Origin: Microdochium bolleyi
Lineage: Eukaryota; Ascomycota; Sordariomycetes; Xylariales; Microdochiaceae
Length of the DNA: 64,000 nucleotides
Reading direction: 5' to 3'
Assembly: GCA_001566295.1 (NCBI GenBank)
Contig: KQ964255.1
Location: 1 to 64,000, forward strand
In this document: positions 10,804-22,869 of the stretch, piece after piece
Layout: every line of letters starts with the position of its first letter
How positions within the stretch are numbered: position 1 is the stretch's first letter
Program-made: the position numbers and the translations under genes
The notes under the pieces: generated by a model
Told to the model about the DNA's origin: nothing
Database searches by the model: none
Seen by the model: the letters and a program-made list of their open reading frames with translations, nothing else

Positions 10804-11847
10804 ATGGCGCGACAGAGGAACAAGGACCCTCTGGCGGCCAAGCTGCGCCAGCCCAAGGAGATCAATGGCATCCCCGAGGGCTTCCAGCGGCCGCCCGCGG
10901 ATCTCAAGCCATTTCTCGACTTGCTGAGCGAGAAGCACGTCTACATTGCCCACATCGACAACCAGCCCGCGGAGTTCAAGCGCAAGATCTTCGCCGTGCC
11001 CGTGCTCATGAACCTGGCTGTGAGCATCCTTTTCCTCTGGCGCGTATGGTACATCGCCCCGTGGTACCTCAAGCTTCTCGCCTCGGTCCTGGACTTGCCC
11101 AATGAGCTCACGCTCAACATCTACGACATGGAATGGAATGAGCTCCTCATGGAGATTGCACGGCGGACATTCACATTCGCCCTCGACTTCATGCTCAGCA
11201 TGTTCCTCTGGCCGTGGCCTGTCGAATTCTTCCTCAAGCTCCCGGGAGGCAACCCCGTCATGTGGCGCTACAACATTGGCTTTCGCGACAGGGAAATCAT
11301 CGTCCGGCGCAGCCGCAGCTGGGATCGCGCGCTGGGTGACGTTGTCAAGGATCTCAACAGCCGGGGCCTTCTGAACATGCACGTGGGCACGGCTACGTCC
11401 CCAGTCCTGCTCAACGAGAAGACTGGCTACCTTCTTATCAACGCCGAGTGGGAGCTCGACTGGAATGCTATGGTCGACGCCACCAGCTTGCTGGACCAGA
11501 AGCTAGTCAAGTTCCTCTCCTTCGACACGGTCGTCCTTGTCTTCCATGAAGAGTACGGCTGGTTGTGCGTCGAGCTAGACAAGGCCGAGACGGTCAATGC
11601 CGACGAGCGGACGAAGCAGAAAAATATCTTTGCCTTCCGGGATGCGCTACGGTCTTTGGACAAGGAGGATCTGTTCTACCGCTGGATTGAGCTCGTGCAA
11701 TACGAATCGTCGAGACCTGGTGGGTTCACGGCAGAGCGACAGATCCAGGCCGCCGAGCAGATTAGAGAGTTGTTCAAGACGGAGAACGTCGACTTTGACG
11801 AGCTGTGGCTCGAATCTGTCGGCACGGACACAAAGATGGGACTCTAG
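10804..11847 (+). CDS. Conserved two-helix membrane protein of unknown function
   Basis: 347-residue intronless protein beginning MARQRNKDPLAAK at the ATG at 10804 (context ATCGAAGATGGCG). The frame is open upstream to 10540, but that part is Pro/Thr/Ser-rich and unlike a domain, so the internal ATG is used. Residues about 1-60 are hydrophilic. A hydrophobic pair follows: about 62-97 (AVPVLMNLAVSILFLWRVWY onward) and about 120-145 (FTFALDFMLSMFLWPWPVEF). The C-terminal 200 residues are soluble, with RREIIVRRSRSWDR-like basic residues and an acidic helical end (AAEQIRELFKTENVDFDELW). It resembles widely conserved but unnamed fungal membrane proteins, probably of an internal membrane (inference). 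It diverges from mitochondrial IF-2 across a 449-bp intergenic region. Confidence 0.8.
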   Translation: MARQRNKDPLAAKLRQPKEINGIPEGFQRPPADLKPFLDLLSEKHVYIAHIDNQPAEFKRKIFAVPVLMNLAVSILFLWRVWYIAPWYLKLLASVLDLPNELTLNIYDMEWNELLMEIARRTFTFALDFMLSMFLWPWPVEFFLKLPGGNPVMWRYNIGFRDREIIVRRSRSWDRALGDVVKDLNSRGLLNMHVGTATSPVLLNEKTGYLLINAEWELDWNAMVDATSLLDQKLVKFLSFDTVVLVFHEEYGWLCVELDKAETVNADERTKQKNIFAFRDALRSLDKEDLFYRWIELVQYESSRPGGFTAERQIQAAEQIRELFKTENVDFDELWLESVGTDTKMGL

Positions 11848-12370
11848 AAAACGGCGCGAGGGAACGCTGGCGCGATTACCGAGACGTGGCTGTGAGTCGT
11901 GGTTTGGGCAGCCAGTCGAGAGCGCACATATGATGCCATTGACGGAGCATATCGGCCTGCCATCACGAAAACCACGCGCTTCGCGACCCTCGATGGTCTT
12001 GTGTCTCTGTGAAGCGCGCATGTCTCACCTTTGGACATCACTATCAGCATTTACGTATCGTCCGAGCTCAGACGAGTACAGCGGGTGGGCGCTGAAATTC
12101 TGGAACCGTCACTGCAAAGCATTCTTTCACAGCTCAGAAGCGGATAGTTGACTCTGCGTCGAGTCAAAGCAACCATTTGGAGAGGAAATAGAAGCCAATC
12201 TCACGCATGACTCTGCACAAATACTCCAGCAAAGCGAACATATGCTCGAAAGGAACCAGAACAGATCAAAGAGCTGTACTTGTCTTCATATCCTAATAGA
12301 GTTGCCCAAACGTGATGAGTCCTTTTCTGGACAGCAAGTCTAGTCCCACGCGGAACAAACGACCGCAATA
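11848..12370. other. Gene-free stretch between convergent genes
   Basis: The 3' ends of the 10804-11847 and 12371-12808 genes face each other across this interval. No stem-loop or gene was recognised; it should hold both 3' UTRs. Confidence 0.5.
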
Positions 12371-12808
12371 TCAGGCACTTGTCATCACATCGACCTCACG
12401 TCTCTCTGCTTCGCCCCCCATCGTCCCAGCACCTCCAATTGAACCCTGCGACGGTTGCGTCGGTGCCCTCATCGTCGTCCTCCGTGGTGGCGTTTCCCCC
12501 AGCGTGGTGTCCGTGTTGAAACCGCCGCCGCCCTCGAGCTCCTCGTTGGTGCCGGTGTCAAAGCGGTTGTTGTTGTTGTTCCGTGCCCGCAACGACCTCA
12601 TGAGCATCACTCTGAAGCGCCAGTGCCGCGGCGTGAAGCGGCACACGCAGTACAGCGTGAGCAGAAACGCGATGACGCCGAGGATGCAGCCCGTGATGAC
12701 GCCCGCGATGGCCTTGGCGACGTAGTTCTGTGTACCGTCCGATGGGTTCCACATACAGCTGCTAGGTTGCTCCTGGTCGTGAGGATGGCTGTGATTGGTA
12801 TGAGACAT
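12371..12808 (-). CDS. Small single-pass membrane protein, unknown
   Basis: 145 residues starting MSHTNHSHPHDQEQ at ATG 12808. A short His/Gln-rich N-terminus is followed by one strong transmembrane segment at about 31-56 (AKAIAGVITGCILGVIAFLL onward, then YCVCRF). A basic juxtamembrane stretch (RHWRFRVMLMRSLRAR) comes next, then an Asn run and a disordered Gly/Thr/Pro-rich tail. The positive residues after the span suggest an N-out/C-in single-pass topology without a cleaved signal peptide (inference). No family recognised. The low-complexity tail and small size make the call less certain than for its neighbours, but the clean hydrophobic span and good length support it. Confidence 0.55.
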   Translation of the reverse strand: MSHTNHSHPHDQEQPSSCMWNPSDGTQNYVAKAIAGVITGCILGVIAFLLTLYCVCRFTPRHWRFRVMLMRSLRARNNNNNRFDTGTNEELEGGGGFNTDTTLGETPPRRTTMRAPTQPSQGSIGGAGTMGGEAERREVDVMTSA

Positions 12809-13185
12809 CTGGAGGGACTGGAGTGGTGTTGATGGAGGTGTTCTCGGACTCGGAAACCGCTAGTTGGCGGTGCTTCCTCGAGACATGAGAGTGTCAAAAA
12901 TCAGATTGGTGATTGAGGATCATGAGCGATGGGCAATGTTTGCGATCTGCCGATATTTCCGTGGTCTCGTCTCGCTTGGATGTATACCTTGTAATCCACT
13001 CAAGGTTGAGAAGGTTGCGTGTGGCCTGCCTTTCGCTGGAGTATCATTGCCACGCATGAGCGATGCCTGAGGCCTACGGTGCCATTCACCATGCATTCAT
13101 CTATCTCTCCAGCAACGCACGCGAGCCAACTTTGAGCGAAAAGGATTGTCACACATTCTACATCGGTACCTGTTCTGGTTTCCGC
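12809..13185. other. Short gene-free stretch
   Basis: 377 bp between the small membrane protein start and the calpain-like gene 3' end. Nothing recognised. Confidence 0.5.
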
Positions 13186-15954
13186 CTACATGGTGGCTCC
13201 GGCTGGCTGCCCCTGGACAGTCAAGGCGTTCGACTCGGCCGGTGGCCCTGTTTCGACCAGCTTGACGCAGACCTCGGCGTCACGAGCATACACGCGCAGG
13301 CCCATGACCACGACGGCATTCCATGGTGCCGCGGGAGTGTCCTCATCGTCAACCACACCGTCATCACTGCTGTCCGAGTCGCTCTCGTCCTCCTCCTCTT
13401 CCTCAACCACCTCTTTGTCGACAGTGGGCTCTTCGACGGTCTCGGCCGCTGTGTCGCCGTCGACCGCGGCATCGCTCCTCACCTCGTCGTCACTGGTAGG
13501 CGTGACATTCGCCGTGCCCTCAGAGGAAGACGAAACGGCCTCCTCGGCCTTCTTCTCCTCCTCTGCCTCTTTCTCGGCTGGTGGTGGCGCGTCCTTCGGA
13601 GGAGCACTGGCAGTCGCCGGGGGCTCGGGCTTCGCAGACTCAGGCGCGGAAGGTGCAGCTGCAGGTGCACTTGCTGGGACCGCGGCTGCCGTAGAGGCTG
13701 GTGCCGTGGGCTTGGCTGCGGCCTCATCACTCTTCGACCCCTCGACCTTTTTCTCTTCCGCCTTCTTTGCGCCGGCTCCTTCCTCCTCCTTGGTGACCTC
13801 CTGGATCGCAACGGCAACCTTCTCGATCGCCTTGGCCGCCTGACGCAGTACCTTGCGGTTCTTCTCCTTGCGCTTCTTCTTCATCGCGTCCTTTTTCCGC
13901 TTGGCCGCCTCCTTCTTCGAGATCAACAGCTCATCTTCGTCTGGCACTCCACCGCGAGCGTGCGCAAGGTCGTACTGCATGCCGATCTGCCGCAGCTTCT
14001 GCGGGTTCTGGTCGGCGTACTCCTTGACAACCTGCTCGACAGGCTTCGAGCCGTCCCTGCGCGAGGCTGTCACCTTGGGCAGCACAAAGTACTTACCTGC
14101 GTCCAGCTCGACCTCGCACGACACGCTCCTGTTCTCCCAGGTGTGGATTGGTCGCACACGACAGATGTGCTCCTGGCTCGCGGCATCGCTTCCATCCTCT
14201 GCAGCAGCGCGGAGGATGAAGTGCAGCTCATATCGGTACTCGCCCTCGAGACCGGTAAAATAACGCTCGTCAAGCTGCGTGAGCACAATGACGACGAGGC
14301 CCGACTTCTTGACCACGATCTCGAACTTGGACTGCAGGTACCCTGTGATCCACGACACATTGGCGCTGGTCCACTGCTGCACAATGGTCCACCGGTCGTC
14401 AAAGAGGCGCGTGCGGTGAAGGAACATGAAGGTCTCGAGCATATCCTTGTACGACATCCAGAAGACGCCATCGTCGCCAAACTTGTGGTCCATTTTCTTG
14501 AGCCAGTATGGCGTCCACTCGCTCGAGCCGTCTGCCCATGGCCCGTTCCATTCGCCAAGGCCCGAGTACGAGCGCTGACCCCAAGGGTTCCTAGCAAGAA
14601 TGCAATGTCAGTGGGTGCAATTCTCAAACAACGATGAGATCCAAGCATAAGCATACCTGATTTGCACAAGGCGAACCTTGTTGCCATCCTCGTCAACCTC
14701 TTCTCTCGCCTGTAGAACGGAGTAGGCATGGCCGAGTGCAAGCCCGCTCTTTTGCCGATCCCAGCCTGTGCCCATAGCAGAGACTGCGAAGACAAAGTCG
14801 CCGTCGCCGCTACTCTGCAGCTCTTTCCAGAGTGCGTCCTTCCTCAGCACACGATTCGACGCGACAGTCGTCGTCACCCCGCCTGTCATGTCTTCCACGG
14901 CCTCGCCCGACCAGCCGCCAGAGATAGCCTCGTAGTCTCCATGCACTTTCGCGTACGCCTTCTCGAGCAGCGGCAGCCACGTCTCGTTTTGATCTTCGCA
15001 GCGTGCGAAATAGAGCGCCTCGGAGCCAGTCTGCTTCTCCTTGCGGTGTCGCCTGGCCCTCTTACCGGTACTGTCATACACATCTCCGTAATAGTCAAAG
15101 TCCTCCTCGTTCAGGTACAAGTTGTCGTCCACGACGACCGAGATCCACTCGCCATCACGCTGGAACACAAAGCCGTAGACACCACACTCCTCGTCACGCG
15201 CAACGCAGACACGGTCCATGAGATCCTTGCGGTGCGCGATCGTTGCCACGGCCGCGAGCCACCAGCAGTCTCCATTGCCGCCCTGCTTGATGTCGGAGCT
15301 CGAGTACCCACCCACGGTGAACCGCGGCGAGTCGAAGATCCAGTCGATCCGGTGAACCGAGCCGGGATAGTACATCTCGCCCGCCGAGACACCGCCCGAG
15401 GACGGAAAGCCACCGTTGTCGTCAGCACCAACATACCGGCTCAGGGCGTTTGCTTCTGCCCTGATGGTCCCGTTTGCACCAAGGATCTGGCTCTGTGCGA
15501 GGGTCTGCAGACTGTTCTTCACCTCCCAAGCATTGACGGCGGCAAGGCCTGCGGGCGCATCGCCAGCGTCCGTGCTGTAGTCACGCACGAGCCCGTTGAG
15601 ACAGTTGTTGCTGTTGTACCGGTCCTGTTCGATATCGAAGTCTGGATCCGTGTACTTGGCATTGGTACGCTGACACTCGCGTACGATGCGCTTCACTCGG
15701 TCGCGGCACTCCTTGGCCGCAGCCTCGTAGCTCTCTGCGGCATTGCGAGCGGAACGAGCACCACGAGGGTGAAGCGGTGGTAGGATGTCCTTGTAGAGGC
15801 TGCGTGGGAAGATGGATGTGACTTTCCCCGGCTTGCGACTGTGGAACTTGTCCCAGAAGTCGGACAGGACTTCTTGGGGGGCTTTCTTATTGCGATTCTT
15901 GTTGGCGCCGCCGGGTGGTGGAGGGGGTGGAGGAATGCCGTACGGGACGTCCAT
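13186..15954 (-). CDS. Calpain-like cysteine protease
   Basis: Two exons, 14657-15954 and 13186-14590, joined across a 66-nt intron (GTATGC...GCTAG) to give 900 residues. The calpain catalytic triad is complete: Cys230 in QGGNGDCWWLAA, His409 in GHAYSVL and Asn434 in NPWG; the Asn codon follows directly after the splice junction, which confirms the model. A Pro-rich N-terminus (seven prolines at 8-14) precedes a charged region with an upstream helical part. After the catalytic core, a beta-sandwich region (about 450-600, with WENRSVSCEVELDAGKYFVL) corresponds to the calpain domain III position. The last 250 residues are low complexity: a Lys/Glu-rich coiled region (KKEAAKRKKDAMKKKRKEK), an Ala/Pro stretch, then an acidic Glu/Asp/Ser run. 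Family members are calcium-regulated intracellular proteases; no penta-EF hand is visible here, so calcium control is uncertain. Confidence 0.92.
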
Positions 15955-18040
15955 GGTGGTGGAAATGAAGTTTGCGCTGTCGCTGGAATGGCTGCAAGCG
16001 CGGTCGATGCCTCTTCTTCACGATCGAACAACGCGCTGCAGACCCCAGCATTGCTCTTTATACTTCCCACTCCCGCGCTCCCAGCTCTAAGGACCAGCCG
16101 CCGTGCCCTCTACATGACTGTAACAACCCAGACTGTGAATCGCAGTAGCGCTGACGACCCTTGGCCAAGCCAGCCACGACAAGCAGGCGGCCCATCTGGG
16201 CCCTGCAGTCCGCTCATGGTGCTGACGACAACACAGTGGGCCTGCGGCACACGAGCCTATCATAAAGCACAGCATACGATGACAGCTCAGTTGCAGCCCG
16301 GGAACGTGCAGCAGGTTGCTGGAGTGCGTAACAAGTAGTATACATGGCTTGCAGGGCTGAGGAAGGAAGTGACTGGGAGCCGGAGAGGGGAGGGGGTCAG
16401 CCGCGCCCCTCCAGTCAGCAAACCGCCCCCAACCTGGACGGACACATGATGCGATCGTAACATTGCCCAATGGCAATGTTCCAGATCGCCTACGGGTAGG
16501 CTTGGAGGATGCTCCAGGTGCAGGATTGATGGATGGCAGTCGTCGAAGTCAAGATTTTGAATATGTTGCTGACTCCCAGGCAGATGATGCGGGCTGTTGT
16601 GCCGCCTCAGTCAGCAACGTGGTCGACGTCGTACAGGGGGGCTGGCAGCACCTTGCAGTCACTGTATGGCGACAGCCGCAGTTTCACAAAAATAGTAACA
16701 GCGTCTCGACCGCGCCCATAGGAATCATGTGCACGACCTTTGGTTCACACATTTGGGTGATTAAACCGCAGGGAAGGAGTGAACCTTGTCTTTCTTGGGA
16801 TGGCCCAGCTGTTGGTGCTGCTGCATGTTTTCTTTGTCCTCGCCTCGTGCTGTGCCAGTCACATCCAGCCTCGGGAGAAAATCCGACGTGCATCTCAGCC
16901 CCGAGGCTGGGGAAAGCGCGCTCCAGCAGGCCGGCTGGGACGGCATTTTTGACTTCCCCGGGATCATCAACCCAGGTTTGGACTTATGGCCCCAGCCATC
17001 CGGGTCACTGGGCCACAAGGGAACAAAATGACAAAACAATATAGACAGCAGGAGTAATTAGTGTACATGAGATACGGGAGGCGAAAGGCGGCGCATCAGA
17101 TCAAAAGAGCGTTGCCGTCCCACAAAGGGAAATGGGATTGGCTGTGCAGATACTGCGACTGCCCTCCGGGCCGTCTGGTTCTCTCAGCCCTTGGGGGTTA
17201 GTGAGATACAAAGAAAAGAAAAGAGAATGCAGGAGAACAGGTTCATTGTAAGCAGCGCGTTTTAGGAGGGAGCGGGCGATATGGTCGGACATGGAAAATT
17301 CAAGACCCCACAGCTATTCCCGGTCTCCCTCGTTCTTTTCTGGATTCTTTACTCGGGGAAATACAGCTCGTTGTCAACACACTGGCTCACGAAACGCATC
17401 TCTCTCGGTGCTAGCTGGCTGTGATGAACAGGGATGGAAGGGGGGTCAGGAAAGGCTGAATGATTTCCCATAGTCCGCATTAGGGAAGGCGAGAGAGACG
17501 TAGCCAGTCTAGCGGTCGCAGCATATAGCTCCCGCAAAAACAAAAAAAAGTTCATACTGCTCGTGGCCTGTCGCGATGCCGTCGGCTGGTGAGTGGTGAG
17601 TGTAAGTGCCTCCAGGCACGATTCAGTGGGTGAGTAGTGTGAAGAAGACGCCAGCCAGCACAGAGACGACCGGCATCTGCCGGATGACGGCGACATTACG
17701 TGGGGAACGCTGTGCCTTGTTGCCAGCGGGGCAGGCAAGCAATGCTTTTGTGTAGTGTCCTCATCCTTCCGCCGCATCCGAAGCACGACAACCTGGCACA
17801 AAGTAACAAAGCGAGACCACCCACCCCTCTTCATTTATGCTTAATCTTTAAATTTGTCTCTAATTCTTAATTTCATCGCCCGCTATCAGGATGCAAAGAA
17901 AGCAACAGGACAGCTCAGCTCCCCGCCCCGCCTTTGAGAGCGCCTTCGCTCCTCCAACGAACTGTATGCGACGCATTAGGTAAACAAAGTATCGATTCTG
18001 GGTATCATTATTAACGACATTAACACCACCCACGTCGTGT
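15955..18040. other. Long gene-free stretch
   Basis: About 2.1 kb with promoter DNA of the calpain-like gene at its left end and the 3' flank of the CAP10 gene at its right. Frames of up to about 190 codons on both strands lack domain character. A short AT-rich patch lies near 17840-17875. No RNA gene or repeat recognised. Confidence 0.5.
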
Positions 18041-19936
18041 TTAGGAAAGCAAATCGCCGACGAAGCCAAGATCATGGCGCTTCAAATCGCACACGCGCGC
18101 CCACTCGAGTAGCACCCGCCACGTGTACAGCAGCATGTCCTCACGCCGCAGCACCTGCGCCGCCCAGACGGCGCCCTGTTCCGCAATGAGCTGCGCCGCC
18201 TTGTCGCCCTTCGAGTCGCCCGTGAAGTAATCCAGGATGCCGTACAGGTCCTGCTGCGTGTTGTCCATGGGCACGAAGTGCAGCCAGGGCCTTAGGCGGT
18301 CGTCGTGCCACTCGGCGTAGATGGTCGACTTGATCGGCAGCGACGTAGACTGCAAGAAGCTCCGAAAGCGGCCGCTGAAGCTGTTGCCGTCAATGTCGGG
18401 CAGGAACTTGTAGTCAAAGTACTTGCTGAATGAGATCTGGCTCGCCTTCGGGAATGTCTCGCGCATGTACCCGCACTGCTCGTCCGTGCCGTCAAGGCAT
18501 GTGAGCTGGGTGAAGCCGACGTCTGAGAGGTCCTTGATCCACGAGCCGAGGTTTCCCCCACGGGCTTTCATCAGGTGCGGATAACGCGCGCTCGAGGGCA
18601 GGTCGAAAGTCTTGCCCGGCACGCCGCTCGCCTCGGCGTCCGCTACAACACTCCCGTCAAACATCTCCACGGCACGCATGCGCTGCAGATGCGTCCAGTT
18701 CTCCTCAGTGGTGTTGCCGCCGGACGACAAGCCCCTCCACACAGCGCGGTCCTGCTTCTTATTCCACGGGACGCTCCAGGAGTTGGCGATGCTGTACTTC
18801 GGCGTCCCGGTCACGCGGAATCGTGCTGAGTCCGCGAGGTACATGGCGCCCGGGATCAGGATCTCGTTGTTCGACATGAGCTTGCACCCTCCGAACAAGG
18901 GGATCAGCTCGTCCGACGTCAGCATCGCGCCGGGCTCGATCATGGCCGCATGCAGCCCCCGCATGTGTGGCTGCGTGCACACGTCCATCGTCGCTGTGAA
19001 GTTGCGCACATAGCCCTTGTGCTGGAAATGCTGATCCCTGTCGGGGAACTCCGGGCGCTCCCACAGTGCTCCGAATTGCTTGACATTCCTGGATGCCGAT
19101 TTCGGTGGGCACGTGGCTCTGACGGCGTCCCAGAAGTTCTTCGTGAGCCATTTGGGCTCGTACATTTGGATCTGACCGCGCGCGCTGTCCACGGCATGGA
19201 GGCCAGAATACTCCGACGTCACCTGCTTCGGGTCCTTCATCGATCTGCCGTCCCTCTCGATTCTCATCAGTCCTTCCATGACGTCCCACGGCACCAGCAG
19301 CCGCGACTCGTCCAGGTAGTTGAAGGGCATATCAACGTCGGGCAGATACGGGCCTGCCTCATCGATGAGATCCGTCCAGAGTTGCTGCCACGGCGGCGCC
19401 CACTTCTTGATCGGCCCTACCCCCTTGGCGACGCCATTCCGCACGCGGACGGTGTTGAGCCATGTCGAGGCTCTTAGTGCCGTCTGCTCCGGGTCCAGGG
19501 CCCAGTACGGCGCGATGTCCTTTTCTATGCGGTCAAAGAAGGACTCGATGACGGTGGCGTTATGGTCCTGCGCATACTTGAACCAGGCGTCAAATCCGGG
19601 CGGTGGATGCCGGCCGCGGCGCTCTCTGTAGCGTGCGGCTGCCGTGTCGAGATCAGGGCTGGCATCTCTCAGTACCCGCCTGTGCTGATCGTGAGCATCC
19701 CGGATGAGCTCATCGATGGGGTGCGCGCCGTTGTTGTACTGCAGGTAATCCTCAAAGGTGGTTGGGTTCGCAAAGGGCGTGATGTCTGCCGGTGCGAAGA
19801 GCCAGTAGCCGCAGACGAGGAGTGAGAAGACGCAGAAGGCGAGTGAGGAGTGTAGCCTGGAGCGCCAGTTGAACCTTGGCCAGCGAATCCCGGGAGGCGA
19901 GGGCTCTCGCAGCCACGAGGGCTTCTTAGCCAACAT
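18041..19936 (-). CDS. CAP10/GT90-family glycosyltransferase, type II membrane protein
   Basis: 631-residue single-exon protein. A short cytosolic N-terminus is followed by one signal anchor at about 30-50 (SSLAFCVFSLLVCGYWLFA), then a lumenal stem and a catalytic domain, the usual layout of Golgi type II glycosyltransferases. The C-terminal 200 residues carry CAP10/GT90 hallmarks: YPHLMKARGG, then FSKYFDYKFLPDIDGNSFSG, RFRSFLQSTSLPIKSTIYAEW, and RLRPWLHFVPMDNTQQDL. The family includes Cryptococcus xylosyl/mannosyl transferase relatives that build capsule or cell-wall glycans, and animal POGLUT enzymes. The exact sugar and acceptor here cannot be read. Several NxT/S sites occur in the lumenal part. 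Length is typical. Large gene-free regions lie on both sides. Confidence 0.9.
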   Translation of the reverse strand: MLAKKPSWLREPSPPGIRWPRFNWRSRLHSSLAFCVFSLLVCGYWLFAPADITPFANPTTFEDYLQYNNGAHPIDELIRDAHDQHRRVLRDASPDLDTAAARYRERRGRHPPPGFDAWFKYAQDHNATVIESFFDRIEKDIAPYWALDPEQTALRASTWLNTVRVRNGVAKGVGPIKKWAPPWQQLWTDLIDEAGPYLPDVDMPFNYLDESRLLVPWDVMEGLMRIERDGRSMKDPKQVTSEYSGLHAVDSARGQIQMYEPKWLTKNFWDAVRATCPPKSASRNVKQFGALWERPEFPDRDQHFQHKGYVRNFTATMDVCTQPHMRGLHAAMIEPGAMLTSDELIPLFGGCKLMSNNEILIPGAMYLADSARFRVTGTPKYSIANSWSVPWNKKQDRAVWRGLSSGGNTTEENWTHLQRMRAVEMFDGSVVADAEASGVPGKTFDLPSSARYPHLMKARGGNLGSWIKDLSDVGFTQLTCLDGTDEQCGYMRETFPKASQISFSKYFDYKFLPDIDGNSFSGRFRSFLQSTSLPIKSTIYAEWHDDRLRPWLHFVPMDNTQQDLYGILDYFTGDSKGDKAAQLIAEQGAVWAAQVLRREDMLLYTWRVLLEWARVCDLKRHDLGFVGDLLS

Positions 19937-22869
19937 TGGTGGCCGTACGAAGCGAGGTCCGTCCGCTGGGCTGAATGCCTACAAGTCCGCTGTTGTGGGA
20001 GTCGTCGTCGTCTTCGACATGAGGCTGGGCTGGATACACGACACGGGGCCGATGGCGAGTCACCCGGGTGCCGTTTGTGCAAAGGATACCTCTGTCTGGT
20101 GTGTGGCAGGAGACGAGAAGAGGGGTGTGAGATGTCTGAGGAAGAGACTAGGGGCCAGCTTGGGGAAGAGAGGGTGATGCCAAGCAGGCGAGCAGGCCAC
20201 CAACAGGAAGGAGCACGGGCAAGGGGAGGGAGTCGAGATGGGTCTCTGTCAGCCGTCGCGAGGGCATCCATGGCGGCCGTGGACTACGCCTCAGCCCTCT
20301 CGAAAGAGAGGCAGTAACCGGCTCGTACTTTCAGCGCGGCTTTTTGGTGGGACGAAGAGACGATCCAGGGGCTCCCGATGTTTGGAAGTCGGCTGAGGCT
20401 AGAGGGACGGGGTGGGGTGTGGGCCAATTCGACCGTGTACCCCAGCTCGATGTCGCCGCCGCTACGTCAGGCCGTTCGTCACAGGCTGCTGGTTTGTGGC
20501 TTTGAGCTGAGGTGCGTCGTACGGAGCGGGCGAGACTGGGACACCCATGCAAGCTCTTCCGAAAAGTTGCAGCATAATTGCATGTTGGCTACAACACACG
20601 GGCAACAAGGCAGAAGGACGACGGAGAGCAATCACGCTTTCAGACCGTGCAGGCTCACTGTCGGGAGACTGTGCGAGAGCCGGGCGGACACTGCACTGGG
20701 CACAGTGCCTCGCAGACTCTCTGTTCCATGTCAGATTGTTCGTTGCTTCCTGCCTCGAGCTGAACACGTCCCGTGTGCAAGCCGCAGCCAAAGCCACAGC
20801 CACGGTGCCACCACGCCAGCCGCATCCTCCAAGTCCGCTGCTTCCAGTTCGCAGCCGTTGAATCGCCAGTTTCCTGGTTGTCAAGCCCGAGCTGCGATGG
20901 CCATAGTCCCCGACTCGCGCGGCGCGATGCCATGCCCGCCGGACTTCTCACCAACCTTTTAGCTGCTCGGAGGGGCTCTTAGGCTCCACCGTTGCAACTC
21001 GGGTGGGGTGCGTGACACACTGACACGGCAGCTGCGCCCTGTTCCAGCGAACAAGAACGCAGAGAATAAGGCTGCCTTGTGGCCTGCCAAGCCAAATCTT
21101 AGAAGCCCATGGTCCCCGCGGCACACCCCCGGGGGTCGGTCTATGCGCATCGCCCATTACCCGTCCGCCAGAGCACATCTCGACTTCCGACAATTATTCA
21201 TCTTCTTGACAACAGCGCGCACCGCGAATGTCACGAATGTAGATTTACGTTTCGGGTACCTACAGCTAGGGCCCGACCCGGCCTGGGGAGGTGGTCGTCG
21301 GCAGAAGCCCCCCAAAGCGCCACCTCAACGGCAGCTAGGACAATTTCATTTCAGCCCCAGGACAGAGGACCGAGACAGTGCAGAGAAAGCCCCTGAAATA
21401 GACAGCACTAAGTTTGCTGACAGCGCCCCCCGCCCCTCCATCGGCGACAATTCCCCTCAGCTCCTTGGTTAGCACCACCTTACCTGTAGGTACTCCGTAG
21501 ACATCACAATACGACTCAGTGATACAATCTTCAACTACGTACATTTGGCAAATCCACGACACAAACAAGCTAATTACAGCCCAATGACATGTAGACCTTG
21601 AGGTTCTCGGGCCTCTTCGCACGCTCCCCCACTGGGTCGTATTTGTCCGTTCGTGGGTTGTCCAAACCAGGCAACAGCCGGCACGGCATTTGGTCCAGAG
21701 CTCCAGTGTCGCCGCAAACACATATGGAAACTGCAACATTACCGCTCCTGGCTGGTAAACCCCGGCCCATGGCCCTGGCCGGAACCAACCGCCGAGCTTA
21801 CCCATCGCTTCTCCGCTTCCCAGGGTTGGGGGGGATAGTAATCTGTTTCCGTGCACGACATGCAAAGTCTTCACAGGGACGGAATGCGATCAAATGAGAA
21901 ATCTGTGGTGTCATTACAGAGACATACAAGCACATGCCAGCATCCGAATATGCTATTGCCCGTAGCGGGAAGAGCATAGAGACGTTCAGGCTTGCAAAAC
22001 TTCTAGGGTATCCTTACAGCAGGCCGATCTCTGCCATCGCTGATGTCCCACGGACATGTGAGCTTTGTGCACTTTGGCCCCACCCTGCCACCCTTGAGCA
22101 CCAAGGACCCTCTTGCTCGAGTTTGTGCCAAAAGACTGGAAGTCCCTACAATGTCTTCGCTGAGCTAGTAAGGCAAATATCAGAAGTACATGCGAGGATA
22201 GCATACAACTAAGAGCCCGTCTACGTGGGAGAGGGATTATCCAGGCGGCAAGTTGGTCAAGCAAGATACTTGATCCAGCCTCCTTCAACGCACCAGCGCA
22301 GCCCTCTCATCATTAGCCAGCGAACTATCATGGCATGTCAACTTAGCCTGGCCGGCAGAAAGGCGAGTAGCCAGCCACATACATGGCCAGCCAAGCAGGA
22401 TCATCACACCACTTTCCGGTGAGCTGGCTGTTTGTGACCAAGTTTGGCAAGTCAGACTCTGGTCTACGCGCGGGCTGAAAACGTGAAGACTGACTAGTCC
22501 GCAGGGTTGTCATTCAGTCGTAAGGAAAGACCCAGGGCGCTCTTCCAGGAAAGCATCGCAACTAGCGCAATGGCACCAGATGTTGAGGGAAAAGAGTCCC
22601 CCGAATGTGTATTGTGCGTCGTCATGTCCTATCGTGATGATCGTAGATACAAAAGCGTCACCATTTCCGTCTTGCCCGTTATTTGCTGGCCCAGGATCTT
22701 GCCACAATGCTTCGGAGACAACCCTCCTCCGCCCTGCACTCAATGCAGTGCAGGGCCAACTTAATATTGGGGTGTCCAACCGAGAATATCACAAGGTAGG
22801 TTGTAAATTTCGTGCGCCATGCGGAGAAAGGAGAGACAGAGTGCGAGGGTGGGGATACCCTTTGCTGCC
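19937..22869. other. Longest gene-free stretch
   Basis: About 2.9 kb without a credible gene. Frames up to 194 codons overlap each other on both strands and have the composition of GC-biased noise. It includes the promoter of the CAP10 gene and the 3' flank of the PP28 gene. I see no inverted repeats or transposon motifs by eye. Confidence 0.5.

Noticed and set aside
20378..20962. 194-codon plus-strand frame in the longest gap
   Set aside because: Overlaps minus frames of similar length; composition like GC-biased noise.
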